Numbered from the stretch's first letter, positions 18,222 to 27,382 are shown. The stretch: 64,000 bases of DNA from Bin25 sp026709415 (GCA_965200045.1 OZ241330.1:992001-1056000), one strand, 5' to 3'. Notes: a model not told the origin generated them from the letters alone. Numbers and translations are program-made.

Positions 18222-19235
18222 ATGAGTGCATTAAATTTTCAAAGACCAGATAAGGTTATTGTAATTGGTTCAACAGAAAACCATGGTTCGTTCGAATTCA
18301 GACCATTAGAACCTGGTTATGGTTTAACCGTAGGGAATGCTTTGAGAAGAGTATTGTTTTCTTCTTTGGAAGGGTTTGCCGTTACTTCAGTCAAGTTTAG
18401 TGGTATTGTTCATGAATTTGATACTATCGATGGCATCGTCGAAGATATCACAGAAATCATTTTAAATATCAAACAAATTAGGTTCAAGCAACTCAATGAG
18501 CATGTTGATCATGAAGAAATATCATTTAGAATCAGTAATCCAGGTGAGTTTAAAGCCGGCGATTTAAAAGATTATACTTCTTCATTTGACATTTTGAATC
18601 CTGATTTTGTGTTATTCAATGTTAGTAAACAAATCGATCGATTCATTACCTTAACAGTTGAAAAGGGGATTGGCTATGTCTTAGCCGATGATAATAAAAA
18701 AGAAGATGCTCAGATTGGAGAATTAGCGGTAGATTCTGTTTTCACCCCAATTACCAATGTGAAATATCGTGTGGAGGATTATCGGGTAGAACAAAAAACG
18801 GATTACGAAAAGTTAATCATCGATATAGATACGGATGGTTCGATAGCTCCGAAAGATGCATTGATTGAAGCTGCCAATGTTTTAATTACCCATTTCAGAT
18901 TGATTACCGACGATGAAATTCAAGCCAAAGTTTCAAAACCTAATGACAATGTCCTTGTATACGATGAAGAATTTCTTGAAATCAAGCAGTTACTTCAAAC
19001 TAGATTACAAGATTTGAATTTATCGGTTCGAGCTTTAAACTGCTTGGTATCGGCCAGTGTCAATACGCTTGGGGATTTGGTTTCCTATCAAAAATCTGAT
19101 TTGATGAAATTTAGAAATTTTGGTAAAAAATCACTGACGGAATTGGAAGAAATCGTCATTGCCAAAAAGTTGAAGTTTGGCATGGATATTTCAAAATATC
19201 ATCTCAAGAGTAGTAAAGATCAAGATCTTTTTTAG
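18222..19235 (+). CDS. rpoA: DNA-directed RNA polymerase subunit alpha
   Basis: 337 residues. The N-terminal dimerisation domain has GYGLTVGNALRRVLFSSLEG. A linker leads to the C-terminal domain with LSVRALNCLVSASVNTLGDL and KFRNFGKKSLTELEEIV, which contacts UP elements and activators. Placed between rpsD and rplQ as in the alpha operon. Confidence 0.98.
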   Translation: MSALNFQRPDKVIVIGSTENHGSFEFRPLEPGYGLTVGNALRRVLFSSLEGFAVTSVKFSGIVHEFDTIDGIVEDITEIILNIKQIRFKQLNEHVDHEEISFRISNPGEFKAGDLKDYTSSFDILNPDFVLFNVSKQIDRFITLTVEKGIGYVLADDNKKEDAQIGELAVDSVFTPITNVKYRVEDYRVEQKTDYEKLIIDIDTDGSIAPKDALIEAANVLITHFRLITDDEIQAKVSKPNDNVLVYDEEFLEIKQLLQTRLQDLNLSVRALNCLVSASVNTLGDLVSYQKSDLMKFRNFGKKSLTELEEIVIAKKLKFGMDISKYHLKSSKDQDLF

Positions 19236-19247
19236 TAAACCATCTTC

Positions 19248-19736
19248 ATGAGGCATCGAAAGAAGTTAATCCATTTAGGACGTAAAGTCGGGCATCGTCG
19301 ATTGATGCTAGCCAATATGGCTTGCTCTTTGATTGAGCATAAAAGCATCAACACCACTACTACCAAGGCCAAAGCACTTCAGCGATATATTGAACCAATT
19401 ATTACGAAGAGTAGGACCGATTCCGTTCACAATAGGCGGTTGGCTTTTAAATTATTACGCAATAAGAAAGTTGTTACGGAATTATTTAATGAGGTTTCAG
19501 CGAAAGTTGGCAATCGGCCTGGTGGTTATACTCGAGTCATCAAGCTAGGCAATCGATTGGGAGATCATGCTGAAATGGCCATCATCGAACTCACCGACTA
19601 TAATCATCTTTATAAAGCAGAGAAATCTTCTAAATCATCTAGAAGAACTAGAAGGTCGAAAAAATCAATTGAATCTAAAGATACATTGAACCAAAACCCT
19701 CAAGAATCTAAAGAAGAGATAGGAGAGAAAACCTAG
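19248..19736 (+). CDS. rplQ: 50S ribosomal protein L17
   Basis: 162 residues. Starts MRHRKKLIHLGRKVGHRRLM, then the core NRPGGYTRVIKLGNRLGDHA. The last 35 residues are a charged low-complexity tail (KSSKSSRRTRRSKKSIESKD), common in Bacteroidota L17. It is the last gene of the ribosomal block; what follows is accessory DNA. Confidence 0.97.
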   Translation: MRHRKKLIHLGRKVGHRRLMLANMACSLIEHKSINTTTTKAKALQRYIEPIITKSRTDSVHNRRLAFKLLRNKKVVTELFNEVSAKVGNRPGGYTRVIKLGNRLGDHAEMAIIELTDYNHLYKAEKSSKSSRRTRRSKKSIESKDTLNQNPQESKEEIGEKT

Positions 19737-20111
19737 ATAGAACCAAATCGAAACAAGGCGAGGATAGAGTAACCAATATTTTTTTATTCATCAACAATTA
19801 TAAGTTTATTCAAAATTTAACCATTTTTTTTGAATTTAATTAAAGATAAAGAGTCGTTGCTTGAATCTAATTCCAATAAAATAAATTGAATGGTTGCTTT
19901 ATATTTTTTTGGATCATCACTCTTTAGACTTCCATAAAGAAACCCCTCATCAACAAGCATTTGGGTTGATAAGTTACGGGTTGAACACTAGAACCTGAAA
20001 ATTTTCTTAAGTTTAATCTGTCATTGAGTTGATGACACAGACTTTGTGTTTATGTAAATGCAGTGTTCGCTTTATACATGATGATGTTTTATTAAAAGAG
20101 TCTGATAATTT
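19737..20111. other. Gene-free spacer, left edge of accessory block
   Basis: About 375 AT-rich bases between rplQ and the ImmA/IrrE pseudogene. I saw no coding sequence, no clear terminator after rplQ and no insertion-sequence end. This is the left border region of the 16-kb accessory block. Confidence 0.5.
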
Positions 20112-21271
20112 ATGAGTTCTCGAAGGGTATTGCAGAGCTTACAGCCACAAGTTTTAATCTGGGCTCGTCAAAGGGCTCAAATCTCCCCTAAGTTTTTGGC
20201 TAAAAAAATGAAAATTAAAATTGAAAGAATCCTAAATTGGGAACAAACTGGCGAGATTAGTATGGCTCAAATTGACAAATTAGCTCAAATAACAAGAACC
20301 CCCATTGGATATCTTTTTTTGAGCCATCCTCCTAAAGAAAAAATACTAATACAAGACTTTCGTACGTTGACTAAAGACATTCCAAAATATCCTAGTCCCG
20401 ATTTGACAGATACCATTCAGCTAATGTTGAGAAGACAGGATTGGATGAGAGAGGAACTTATTGAGGCAGGAGTGGAACCATTAACTTTTGTTGGAAGTTG
20501 TAAGGATATGACAAGCATCGAAGAGGTGGTTCATTCAATGAGACGAGCGTTTTCTCTAGATGAAGAATGGGCATTCGATCAGAAAGATTGGGAATCAGCA
20601 TTTCAATGTATAAGACAGAAAGCGGAAAAGATCGCAATATTCATTGTGATTAATGGAGTGGTTGGAAATAATGCCTATCGAAAATTAAATAGAAAAGAAT
20701 TCCAAGGGTTTGCTCTTGTCGATCAATTTGCTCCATTCGTATTCATTAATGGAGCAGATTTTAAAACGGCCCAAATGTTCACTTTAGCTCAGAGTTAGCT
20801 CATATATTTCAAGGGTCATCAGGGCTTTCTCAGCTGAACAATACCATTCACAATCATCATACGGAACAAATATGTGATGCGATAGCAGCGGAATTTTTAA
20901 TCCCCAAAAAGAACTTGATTTCTCATTGGGACCATCTCATGGACTTCGGTAAGAATATTCAAAATTTGTCTCATCGATTCAAGGTTAGCGAATTTGCATT
21001 GGCTCGTCAAGCACTACATTCAAAGCTGATTCATAAAGATGAGTATCATGATTTTTATAAAAGCCATATTCATGTGTCTCATCGAATTCCTAAAGCTAGT
21101 GGAGGTCATTTTTGGTACACTCAGTTAAATAGAGTCGGCCGGAAATTTGGTACAGCCATTGGCCGCGCCGTATTGTCAAACAGAATGACTTATCTAGAAG
21201 CTTATGACTTGACAGGGTTATATGGTAAAACTTTTCAAAAATTCATAAATCATTTGGATTTTAAAATTTGA
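20112..21271 (+). pseudogene. XRE-HTH/ImmA-IrrE metallopeptidase, frameshifted in its active site
   Basis: A DNA-binding domain (FLAKKMKIKIERILNWEQTG, then ISMAQIDKLAQITRTPIGYLF) is followed by an ImmA/IrrE (COG2856) zinc-protease domain. The first 228 codons end at FTLAQS-stop. Inserting one base after 20793 (gctca-gag to gctcaN-gag) restores FTLAHELAHIFQGSSGLSQL, the HExxH zinc motif, and then runs on to the second zinc-site segment EQICDAIAAEFLIP and a C-terminus ending at 21271. The lesion thus hits the first catalytic histidine codon. The HTH part could still be made. It overlaps the next gene at TGATG. Such proteins pair with DUF4411 toxin-like partners in many bacteria. Confidence 0.85.
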
Positions 21272-21798
21272 TGAGTATGCAATATCTATTAGATTCCAAT
21301 ATTTATATTGAAGGGTTTAAACGGTATTATGCCATGGATATTTATCCTGGATTTTGGGAATTAATTGTTAGCTATTCGACTAAAAACAGGATCTGTAGTA
21401 TAGATAGGGTCAAAGATGAATTAAATGCCAAAGACGATGAACTTGAGAATTGGGTGTTCAATGCCCCTTCTGAATTATTTGTATCTACTGCTAAAATCCA
21501 TATTTCCAGAGCATATTCTGAGGTCGTCGAATGGGTTAATGGAAATGCTCAATTTAAAGATTATGCAAAAACAAAATTTTTTGAAGGAGCTGACGGATGG
21601 CTAGTTGCTGAAGCTTATGTCAATAAGTCAATTCTTGTGACTCATGAGAAAAACAAATACGATCCGAATGTTAAAAAGAGAGCCCCTCTCGGCAATGTTT
21701 GTGATTATTTTACCCGAATAATTCATACAAAAGTAGGTCTTTTGAAGACAATTCCCTTGATTGAAGCCATTTTCATCCCACATGACCGGTGTTTTTGA
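21271..21798 (+). CDS. DUF4411 family protein (PIN-like, putative toxin)
   Basis: About 175 residues from the ATG at 21271. The start YLLDSNIYIEGFKRYYAMD, then IYPGFWELI, matches the DUF4411 family, a PIN-like nuclease fold with an N-terminal aspartate. VKDEL and the later FFEGADGWLVAEAY and LVTHEKN are further acidic positions of the fold. Family members are encoded right after XRE-ImmA/IrrE genes and are thought to be toxins. The two genes overlap by a few bases, so translation is coupled. The gene looks intact while its partner is frameshifted. Function as a nuclease is inferred from the family only. Confidence 0.75.
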   Translation: MSMQYLLDSNIYIEGFKRYYAMDIYPGFWELIVSYSTKNRICSIDRVKDELNAKDDELENWVFNAPSELFVSTAKIHISRAYSEVVEWVNGNAQFKDYAKTKFFEGADGWLVAEAYVNKSILVTHEKNKYDPNVKKRAPLGNVCDYFTRIIHTKVGLLKTIPLIEAIFIPHDRCF

Positions 21799-21889
21799 AT
21801 CTAGTTTTTTGTGGATTGGTTTCAACCGATTTTTTTTCTCAAAAAAACAAATGTTAGCTAGGAGGCGCTCCCAAAAACACCTTCAAAAC

Positions 21890-22096
21890 GATGGCCATGA
21901 TTTCCTCAAAAAGGCGTATCCTGTGGTTTTAAGATTCATCCCTAGAACCATTAAGAAAGTTCATTTGGGGACAGAACGATTAGCCAGAGCCTTGAAAATC
22001 CCCAACTTTGCTGAAAAAGAACGGAAGCAAAACTTCCCAATCGAGTCTAAAAGCCAAAAACGAATCAACGAAGAAAGACAACGATCCCTCTATTAA
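21890..22096 (+). CDS. Small orphan protein, copy A of the LKIPNFAEKERKQ family
   Basis: I do not recognise this family. The open frame runs from 21761, but its first part overlaps DUF4411 and is unlike its paralogue. The shared part starts near 21940 with IPRTIKKVHLGTERLARALK and ends NEERQRSLY at 22096. The start I give is approximate. The second copy, on the minus strand at 33261-33473, has HLGAERLARSLKIPNFAEKE and the same ending. The similarity continues about 60 bases beyond the stop codon, so it is a DNA duplication and not only a protein match. Highly basic; could be a small DNA- or partner-binding protein, unproven. Confidence 0.4.
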   Translation, partial: DGHDFLKKAYPVVLRFIPRTIKKVHLGTERLARALKIPNFAEKERKQNFPIESKSQKRINEERQRSLY

Positions 22097-22158
22097 TCTG
22101 ATTTTATACTATTTTTTTAGAAATAGAAGTTTTGCGTATTAGAGTATATAGTTCCCAA
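22092..22158 (-). repeat. Dispersed repeat R, copy 1
   Basis: On the minus strand this reads GGGAACTATATACTCTAATA, then cgcaaaacttctatttc and an A-rich end. Copies lie at 31804-31849 and 33201-33260 on the plus strand; weaker ones near 46604 and 53629. With the small orphan gene next to it, this copy is an inverted version of 33201-33473. Confidence 0.7.
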
Positions 22159-22246
22159 ACAAACTTAATAACAGTTAATGATACATTTTTAAATATTAAT
22201 CTGTCAATGAAGCGTAAAGAGGTAAAGATTTTTTTTGAAGATTAAG

Positions 22247-22600
22247 CTAATCTTTTATTTTATCATCTATGTTCAATCGACTTCGTCCTCCAAGCAGTAT
22301 TGCTGTTAACACTGTTATCATGGCGGATGTTGATGTTATTATAGCTATCATAACAGAAGGTTCTTTTGTTTCGACCCACAAGATATAAGTCATCATCAAT
22401 CCAAACATAGCTGTAGGCCAAGCGATAGCAACTATTTTAAACACGTTACTTAAAAGTTTTATTAGCTTTAATTTAATTTTATTCCTTTCTATTTTGAACT
22501 CCATTTCCTTAATCTCTAAAAGTTCAATGGTTGTTTGTTTCGATTTAATTGGATGCCCTTTCTCTAAGGTTCGATGTTTTTTATCGGTTGAGTTTTTCAT
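22247..22600 (-). CDS. Small two-helix membrane protein, putative toxin partner of Panacea protein
   Basis: 117 residues, not recognised by family. A charged N-terminal half (EIKEMEFKIERNKIKLKLIK) leads to two membrane helices, about VFKIVAIAWPTAMFGLMMTY and MIAIITSTSAMITVLTAILL, and a short charged tail. It overlaps the end of the Panacea gene by 20 bases, in the same direction. Panacea-domain antitoxins are known to neutralise many unrelated toxins, several of them small membrane proteins. So this is a candidate membrane-acting toxin; the role is inferred from the pairing only. Confidence 0.6.
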   Translation of the reverse strand: MKNSTDKKHRTLEKGHPIKSKQTTIELLEIKEMEFKIERNKIKLKLIKLLSNVFKIVAIAWPTAMFGLMMTYILWVETKEPSVMIAIITSTSAMITVLTAILLGGRSRLNIDDKIKD

Positions 22601-23078
22601 AGTATCGTTTAATCAATGGGACGGGGATCCTTTTTTTCATGGAAGGGTCATAAGTCGCCCACCATGGCGTGTTTCTTTGATGAGTTAAGGAAATCAAATC
22701 TTCCGTTGGTTTCTTTTTGTAAAAATCCCAAATCACCGATAGGTTTTGTTGTGTTTCATCATCGATGTCATCCCAAGGAGCATGGGTTAGTTGAAGTGTT
22801 TTGTCATCTAAATAAACAGCATCGTCTTCCTGCCTGATATCTTCTCGCCTTCGATGTTTGTATTGCTGGTAAATCATCGGAATGACGGGGCCGAGTCTCC
22901 AGGCTTGAATGGATTCTTGGTAGAGTTCTTTTCGATCACCGATGATGTAATACCAACCAAAAAAGATATAAAGCAACTTTTGAAGCTTGATGTTATTCAT
23001 CGGTATCTTTTCTTTCCTTGCTTTATGAAGAATATAGTTAGTTACATGAGCTGCGGTGTATTGCGTCTTGTTTCTCAT
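22581..23078 (-). CDS. Panacea-domain (DUF4065) protein, putative antitoxin
   Basis: 165 residues. The N-terminus AAHVTNYILHKARKEKIPMN, then NIKLQKLLYIFFGWYYII, and AWRLGPVIPMIYQQYK are the conserved features of the Panacea/SocA-like domain (DUF4065). This domain serves as the antitoxin in many toxin-antitoxin pairs and as a proteolytic adaptor in SocA. It overlaps the downstream membrane-protein gene by 20 bases. A third small gene (23110-23271) lies 31 bases upstream on the same strand, so all three may be one transcript. Confident for the domain, moderate for the role. Confidence 0.82.
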   Translation of the reverse strand: MRNKTQYTAAHVTNYILHKARKEKIPMNNIKLQKLLYIFFGWYYIIGDRKELYQESIQAWRLGPVIPMIYQQYKHRRREDIRQEDDAVYLDDKTLQLTHAPWDDIDDETQQNLSVIWDFYKKKPTEDLISLTHQRNTPWWATYDPSMKKRIPVPLIKRYYEKLNR

Positions 23079-23109
23079 TTTTAATACAAAAATAAAGGGA
23101 CTTATATAT

Positions 23110-23271
23110 TTACTTTGAATTGGTTCTTTCTATTTTTGGATGGGAAGTCCTATTGGCTTTTTTGAATACTTCTCCCATCACATGATCGACTCTTAGATGC
23201 AACTCTAAAGGAATCTTTTTGTAATTCGGCAGTTTTTCAAAAGGTAATTTTTCGGTAGGTTCTTTCGCCAT
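23110..23271 (-). CDS. Small orphan protein of 53 residues upstream of Panacea gene
   Basis: Reads MAKEPTEKLPFEKLPNYKKI, then PLELHLRVDHVMGEVFKKAN and a short tail, from ATG at 23271 to TAA at 23110. Unrecognised. Support for it being real: a decayed relative at 46679-46810 (minus) has NELPNHETIPLE-stop-HLKVNAVMDDAFHRNN. It lies 31 bases before the Panacea gene in the same direction. Confidence 0.55.
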   Translation of the reverse strand: MAKEPTEKLPFEKLPNYKKIPLELHLRVDHVMGEVFKKANRTSHPKIERTNSK

Positions 23272-23431
23272 GTTTTGATTTTAAATGACGAAATTAGAAA
23301 AACTAAATTAGATGGGGTTTCAATTCAAAATGTTCGAATTAGACACTTAATTTTAATAAAACTTTCTAACTTGGTAGTTCACTCCAAGAGTGATGAAGCC
23401 TTTTAGAATAAAAAACCAAAAATCTTCTTAA

Positions 23432-23572
23432 ATGAAAAAGAAACTCCCTAAAATCAAACCCTACGACTACCAACCCAACAAAAAGGAATTGGAAGAAGAT
23501 GTCCGTATTGACACTTCGCCTGAAGAATTAATCCGTCGGGTGTTACGTCCATTACCAGGGTTTAAGCGATAA
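23432..23572 (+). CDS. Small acidic orphan protein of 46 residues
   Basis: Reads MKKKLPKIKPYDYQPNKKEL, then EEDVRIDTSPEELIRRVLRP and LPGFKR. I do not recognise it for certain; short proteins with an 'EEDVRID-PEEL' core often occur beside toxin-antitoxin genes, but this is not proof. A decayed relative is present at 43987-44133 on the other strand (AELEEDMRIDTTPEELVKVV). The conserved core across two copies supports translation. Confidence 0.55.
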   Translation: MKKKLPKIKPYDYQPNKKELEEDVRIDTSPEELIRRVLRPLPGFKR

Positions 23573-23592
23573 AATTCAACCAGTGTTGTGTG

Positions 23593-24123
23593 TTACGATG
23601 AATCCGAAAAATCAAATGGCTTTTGGCACTTAAGTATATAATCCCCATTATTTTCATATTTAGTGTATGTAAAACCTTGATTTAACGAATAGGTAATGCT
23701 TTGGGTTTGGTAATCAATTCTACAGGCATCAGTTCCTTCATGACTGTGATTGGTATACATAGCAACAATAGGTGGAGAATCTTGACCAAAACCACTCGTG
23801 TTGTTTAAATCTACAACGGCACTGCTCGAAAAAATAGTGCCAATAGAATCGGGATAAATAGCCAGATCGTGTTCTTTCCAAACGAGTAAATCTTCACTTG
23901 TGGCATGCCCCCAATGCATAGGCCCCCACACATCATCATAAGGATTGTGTTGAAAACACAAATGATAAATACCTTGGTAATAAAACATGCCATTGGGATC
24001 ATTCATCCAATGGCTTTTGGGTGAAAAATGGTATACTGGGCGATGTTTGATTTCATCTTCAGCCAATTCTTCTTTATGTTCAGAATGGCTACCCTTACAA
24101 CCAAAAAAGGAAAAAGCAAACAC
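23593..24123 (-). pseudogene. Glycoside hydrolase family 32 (sucrase/levanase-type), truncated
   Basis: About 175 codons of a GH32 lipoprotein. Seen: signal-like FAFSFFGCKGS, then HWMNDPNGMFYYQGIYHLCF with the nucleophile aspartate of the WMNDPNG motif, PYDDVWGPMHWGHATSEDLL, and FSSSAVVDLNNTSGFG. The reading stops after TYTKYENNGDYILKCQ, so two thirds of the catalytic five-blade propeller, including the RDP and EC motifs, are absent (full proteins have about 500 residues). GTG at 24123 is the best start left but gives a very short signal peptide, so the 5' end may be damaged too. It stands 62 bases after an intact sugar transporter on the same strand. Confidence 0.85.
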
Positions 24124-24185
24124 GAAAAAGAGACATTTAAAATTGCCTGTTTCACGGATTTAAATTTACCCGACGGCAAAAAATG

Positions 24186-25517
24186 TCAGCTAGAAGATTG
24201 CTCAAGTTTTTTACTCAAAACCTCTAATGGCACGCCTTTTGTCTCTGGCATCATCAAGATGACAAACAGGAGTTGTAAAAACATCATACCTGAAAAAATT
24301 GCAAATACGAATCCGGGACCGACGCTCGAAAACAATAGAGGAATTAATGAAGGAATTATCCAAGCCAAAATCCAATGGACTGAAGATCCAAAGGACTGAC
24401 CACTATGGCGTAATAAATTGGGGAATATTTCAGAGATATAGACCCATATAACCGTCCCAGATCCAATGGCATGGGCGGCAATAAACAGAAAGAAAAAAGG
24501 TGGAAGTAAAGAACCTTCCCAATGAATGAAAAATGTCAATGAAACTAAAGTCAAGGAAATCACATAACCGACAGAACCCAACAACAGTAGTTTTTTTCTA
24601 CCAAAGCGATCAATTAACGAGATGCCCAAAAAAGTAAACAAAAGATTCACCACACCCACACCCACACTACTTAAAAGAGCGACATCTTCTCCAAGACCGC
24701 CGGCTTCAAATATCCTTGGCGCGTAGTATAAAAAGGCATTGATTCCAGAAAATTGATTAAATAGGGCCACGAAAAAAGTCAGTATTAAGGGAAACCGATA
24801 TCGCTTGAGATAAATGGAAACACGTTGTGTTTTGGATTGATCAATTTCTAAATCAATTTGAGACTTCAATTCATTGATATTTTGGCTAGGATTGACCATA
24901 GACAGCACTTTTTCAGCTTCTGAAATCCTATTTTTTGTAATGAGCCAACGTGGACTTTTAGGAATTTGGATCACTAAGAAACAGTAAATGAGTGCTGGGA
25001 GGGCTTCAATGCCAATCATGATTCTCCAAGCTTCGGGAGCAATCAATTGACTGATGAGGTAGTTCGATAAAAAGGCTACTAGTATCCCTAAAACAATGTT
25101 AAATTGATACAGTCCTACTAATCGCCCCCTATTTTTAGCCGGAGCAATTTCAGAAATATATACTGGGGCCGCAACGGTAGAAGCTCCCACACCCAATCCA
25201 CCAACGAATCTGAAAAAACCAAATAGATAAGGATTATTAACGGATGCAGAACCCATGGCTGAAACAACATATAGGACACCGATTAAAATAAGGGTTTGTC
25301 TTCTTCCAATTTTATTTGTTGGCATAGAGCCTGTTAAAGCACCGATAACGGTTCCAAAGAGAGCAGAACCCATCACCCAGAATCCGTGAAATTGAGAACT
25401 TGAATCCCAAATCTTTTCTAGCGTTTGATCCGCTCCAGAAATCACAACGGTATCAAATCCAAATAAGAATCCAGCCAGTGCTGAGACCAAGGACCAGAAC
25501 CAAATTTTTTGTTTCAT
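24186..25517 (-). CDS. MFS sugar porter family transporter
   Basis: 443 residues and about twelve membrane helices. Sugar-porter signatures: GFDTVVISGADQTL in helix 1, NKIGRRQTL after helix 2, RFVGGLGVGASTVAAPVYIS plus EIAPAKNRGRLVGLYQ, PKSPRWLI in the middle loop, and the C-half NQFSGINAFLYYAPRIF and DRFGRKKLLLLG. PETKGVPLE near the end is also typical. The gene is intact. The truncated GH32 hydrolase downstream suggests a former sucrose/fructan use locus, with fructose or sucrose as likely substrate (inferred). Confidence 0.92.
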   Translation of the reverse strand: MKQKIWFWSLVSALAGFLFGFDTVVISGADQTLEKIWDSSSQFHGFWVMGSALFGTVIGALTGSMPTNKIGRRQTLILIGVLYVVSAMGSASVNNPYLFGFFRFVGGLGVGASTVAAPVYISEIAPAKNRGRLVGLYQFNIVLGILVAFLSNYLISQLIAPEAWRIMIGIEALPALIYCFLVIQIPKSPRWLITKNRISEAEKVLSMVNPSQNINELKSQIDLEIDQSKTQRVSIYLKRYRFPLILTFFVALFNQFSGINAFLYYAPRIFEAGGLGEDVALLSSVGVGVVNLLFTFLGISLIDRFGRKKLLLLGSVGYVISLTLVSLTFFIHWEGSLLPPFFFLFIAAHAIGSGTVIWVYISEIFPNLLRHSGQSFGSSVHWILAWIIPSLIPLLFSSVGPGFVFAIFSGMMFLQLLFVILMMPETKGVPLEVLSKKLEQSSS

Positions 25518-25881
25518 GATAGATTAAGGGGAGTTATTAAACGAAAATACAATTCTATTTCATATTCAAAATTTCAGAATACCTAGCGATAATGTTTTGC
25601 TAAACATTAAAAACATGGTTCTACAACGAATTCTGTGGTATTCGTTTTTTATGAACTAGCGTGATGGTTCTTTACGAATGTTGATCGGTTTTAATTGAGT
25701 AGCATTGACCAAAATTGATTTTATCAATTTACAATTTAAAGCGGTGATTCATTAATCTCTTTGATTCCGTGTTGAATGGGTGATTGATGCTTTTTCGTTG
25801 TCAGCATTAAGATCGATTTCCACCGGCATCGAGATCGAACTTAAAAATTACTGAAGAGAATTTTAATACCATGATGCAACT
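25518..25881. other. Gene-free spacer upstream of the transporter
   Basis: About 365 bases between the transporter start and the IS5-like element. AT-rich, no coding sequence recognised; it probably holds the transporter promoter, but I found no convincing TAnnTTTG box on the minus strand. Confidence 0.4.
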
Positions 25882-25885
25882 AAAT

Positions 25886-27382
25886 AGTCGCTCCTTAAAA
25901 ACTCAAATAGAGTCCATCATCCCCTTGATATGTGGTATGGAATGATACCCTACTGGCCAAGACAGGGTTTTGAAATCTGCAAGGAAATGCGTATCTTGTG
26001 CTCAAAACCTTGTAGAAATGATCAAAAAAGTAGCTCCAAAACAACCCCAGTGATTTGATTCGGAATTTAATGCCATTCTCAATCCAAAACATCAGATCAA
26101 GTGGCTGGCTGATGCCATCGATTGGTCTTTTTTTGAAAACGCCTTTGAGCCTCTGTATGCCAAAACAGGCCGTCCGGCCCATCCCATCCGGGTGATGGTG
26201 GGTTGTTTGATGCTGAAAAGACTCTACAATCTGGGGGATGAAACCCTCATGGATCGCTGGATTGAGAACCCTTACAGGCCGTACTTCACGGGTTCTGATT
26301 TCATGAAACACCAGCCGCCTTGCGATCCCTCTGATTGGAGTCACTTTAGAGATCGTATTGGCCAAGCAGGGGTGGAAAAGATCTTTGCTTACTCGGTTCA
26401 GTGGCATCAAAAAGAAATCAAAAAGTCATCGATGGTCTTATCGGATACCACCGTGCAAGGCAACAACGTAACCTTTCCGACTGATGCCAAACTGAATAAA
26501 AAAGTCATCGATCAATGCCACAAGATCGCCAAAAAAGAAAAGATCCCACAGAGGCAAATCGATGCCAAAGTCTCGAAAGAACTGCTGCGTCAAACCTTGA
26601 ACGGGAAGCCTCCTCGACGAGCTAAAAAAGCCAAAAAGGCCACCTCCAAACTCAAGACCTTAGCGGGCCGACAAGTCCGAGAAATCGAACGAAAACTAGA
26701 TCCCCAACAAAAAAGTCAGTACCAAAAAGAACTGGATCTGTATCAACGAGTCATCAATCAACAGCGATTCGATAAAAACAAAGTCTACGCCATTCACAAG
26801 CCGTTCACGGCTTGCATTGCCAAAGGTAAGGCTCATCGAATGTATGAATTTGGGAATAAAGTCGGCCTGATCGCGACGGGAGGTCAGAAAATGATCATCA
26901 CGGCGATCGGTGCTTTTGAGGGCAACCCTCATGATAGCAAAACCATCCAACCCTTGTTGGAACAACATGAATCCATCATCGGTCTAACTCCCAAAGAATT
27001 AATCTATGATCGAGGCGGACGCGGAAAACGTCAGATTGGCGAGACCAAGATATCGATTCCAGGCAAACCATTGAAAAGTGATACACCGTATCAAAAACAA
27101 AAGAGGAGGAAAAAGTTCCGACGCCGAGCCGCCATCGAGCCACTGATTGGCCATCTCAAAACAGAACATCGCATGCAGGAAAACGATTTGATGGGCGCCC
27201 AATTGCCAACAATCAACGCCTATTTGGCCGCTACAGGATGGAATTTGAAGAAATTCATGGAACAACTAGTCCAAGATGTTCTTTTTTACTTTTTCAGAAG
27301 GGTTTCATTTTCGGCTCAAAGAACTTTGATAATAAAAATAATAGAACTACAACCGCTAAAAAAGAGTTTTTAAGGAGCGACT
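25886..27382 (+). mobile_element. IS5-like insertion sequence, copy 1 (1497 bp)
   Basis: Bounded by inverted repeats: agtcgctccttaaaaactc at 25886-25904 and gagtttttaaggagcgact at 27364-27382, a perfect 19-bp match. The 4-bp direct repeat AAAT flanks both ends (25882-25885 and 27383-27386), so it has a normal IS5-type target duplication. It contains one transposase gene whose stop codon lies within the right repeat. A decayed second copy is at 54110-55608. Confidence 0.9.
26018..27373 (+). pseudogene. IS5-family transposase (DUF772 plus DDE), stop codon near the start
   Basis: The full frame opens at ATG 26018 (MIKKVAPKQPQ) but meets TGA at 26051, then continues in frame to 27373. From GTG/ATG at 26192 there are 393 uninterrupted residues. 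The DUF772 domain starts before that point (GRPAHPIRVMVGCLMLKRLY), so a protein begun at 26192 would lack part of it. The DDE region includes VLSDTTVQGNNVTFP, LIYDRGGRGKRQIGE and AAIEPLIGHLKTEHRM. Whether the element still moves is unclear; its ends are perfect and it has a clean target duplication, so movement was recent. Confidence 0.8.

Noticed and set aside
18222..19736. Possible terminator or attenuator after rplQ
   Set aside because: I looked for a hairpin with a T-run in 19737-19900 and found none convincing.
26051..26053. In-frame TGA in an almost intact transposase, plus TGA codons at 33900, 34233 and 44192: could TGA be read as an amino acid?
   Set aside because: Core genes such as rplD and infA use TGA as their stop, and the damaged genes also contain TAA, TAG and frameshifts. 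Ordinary decay explains it.
25895..26410. Open frame of 171 codons antisense to the IS5-like transposase
   Set aside because: It overlaps the left inverted repeat and the transposase coding region; a shadow frame.
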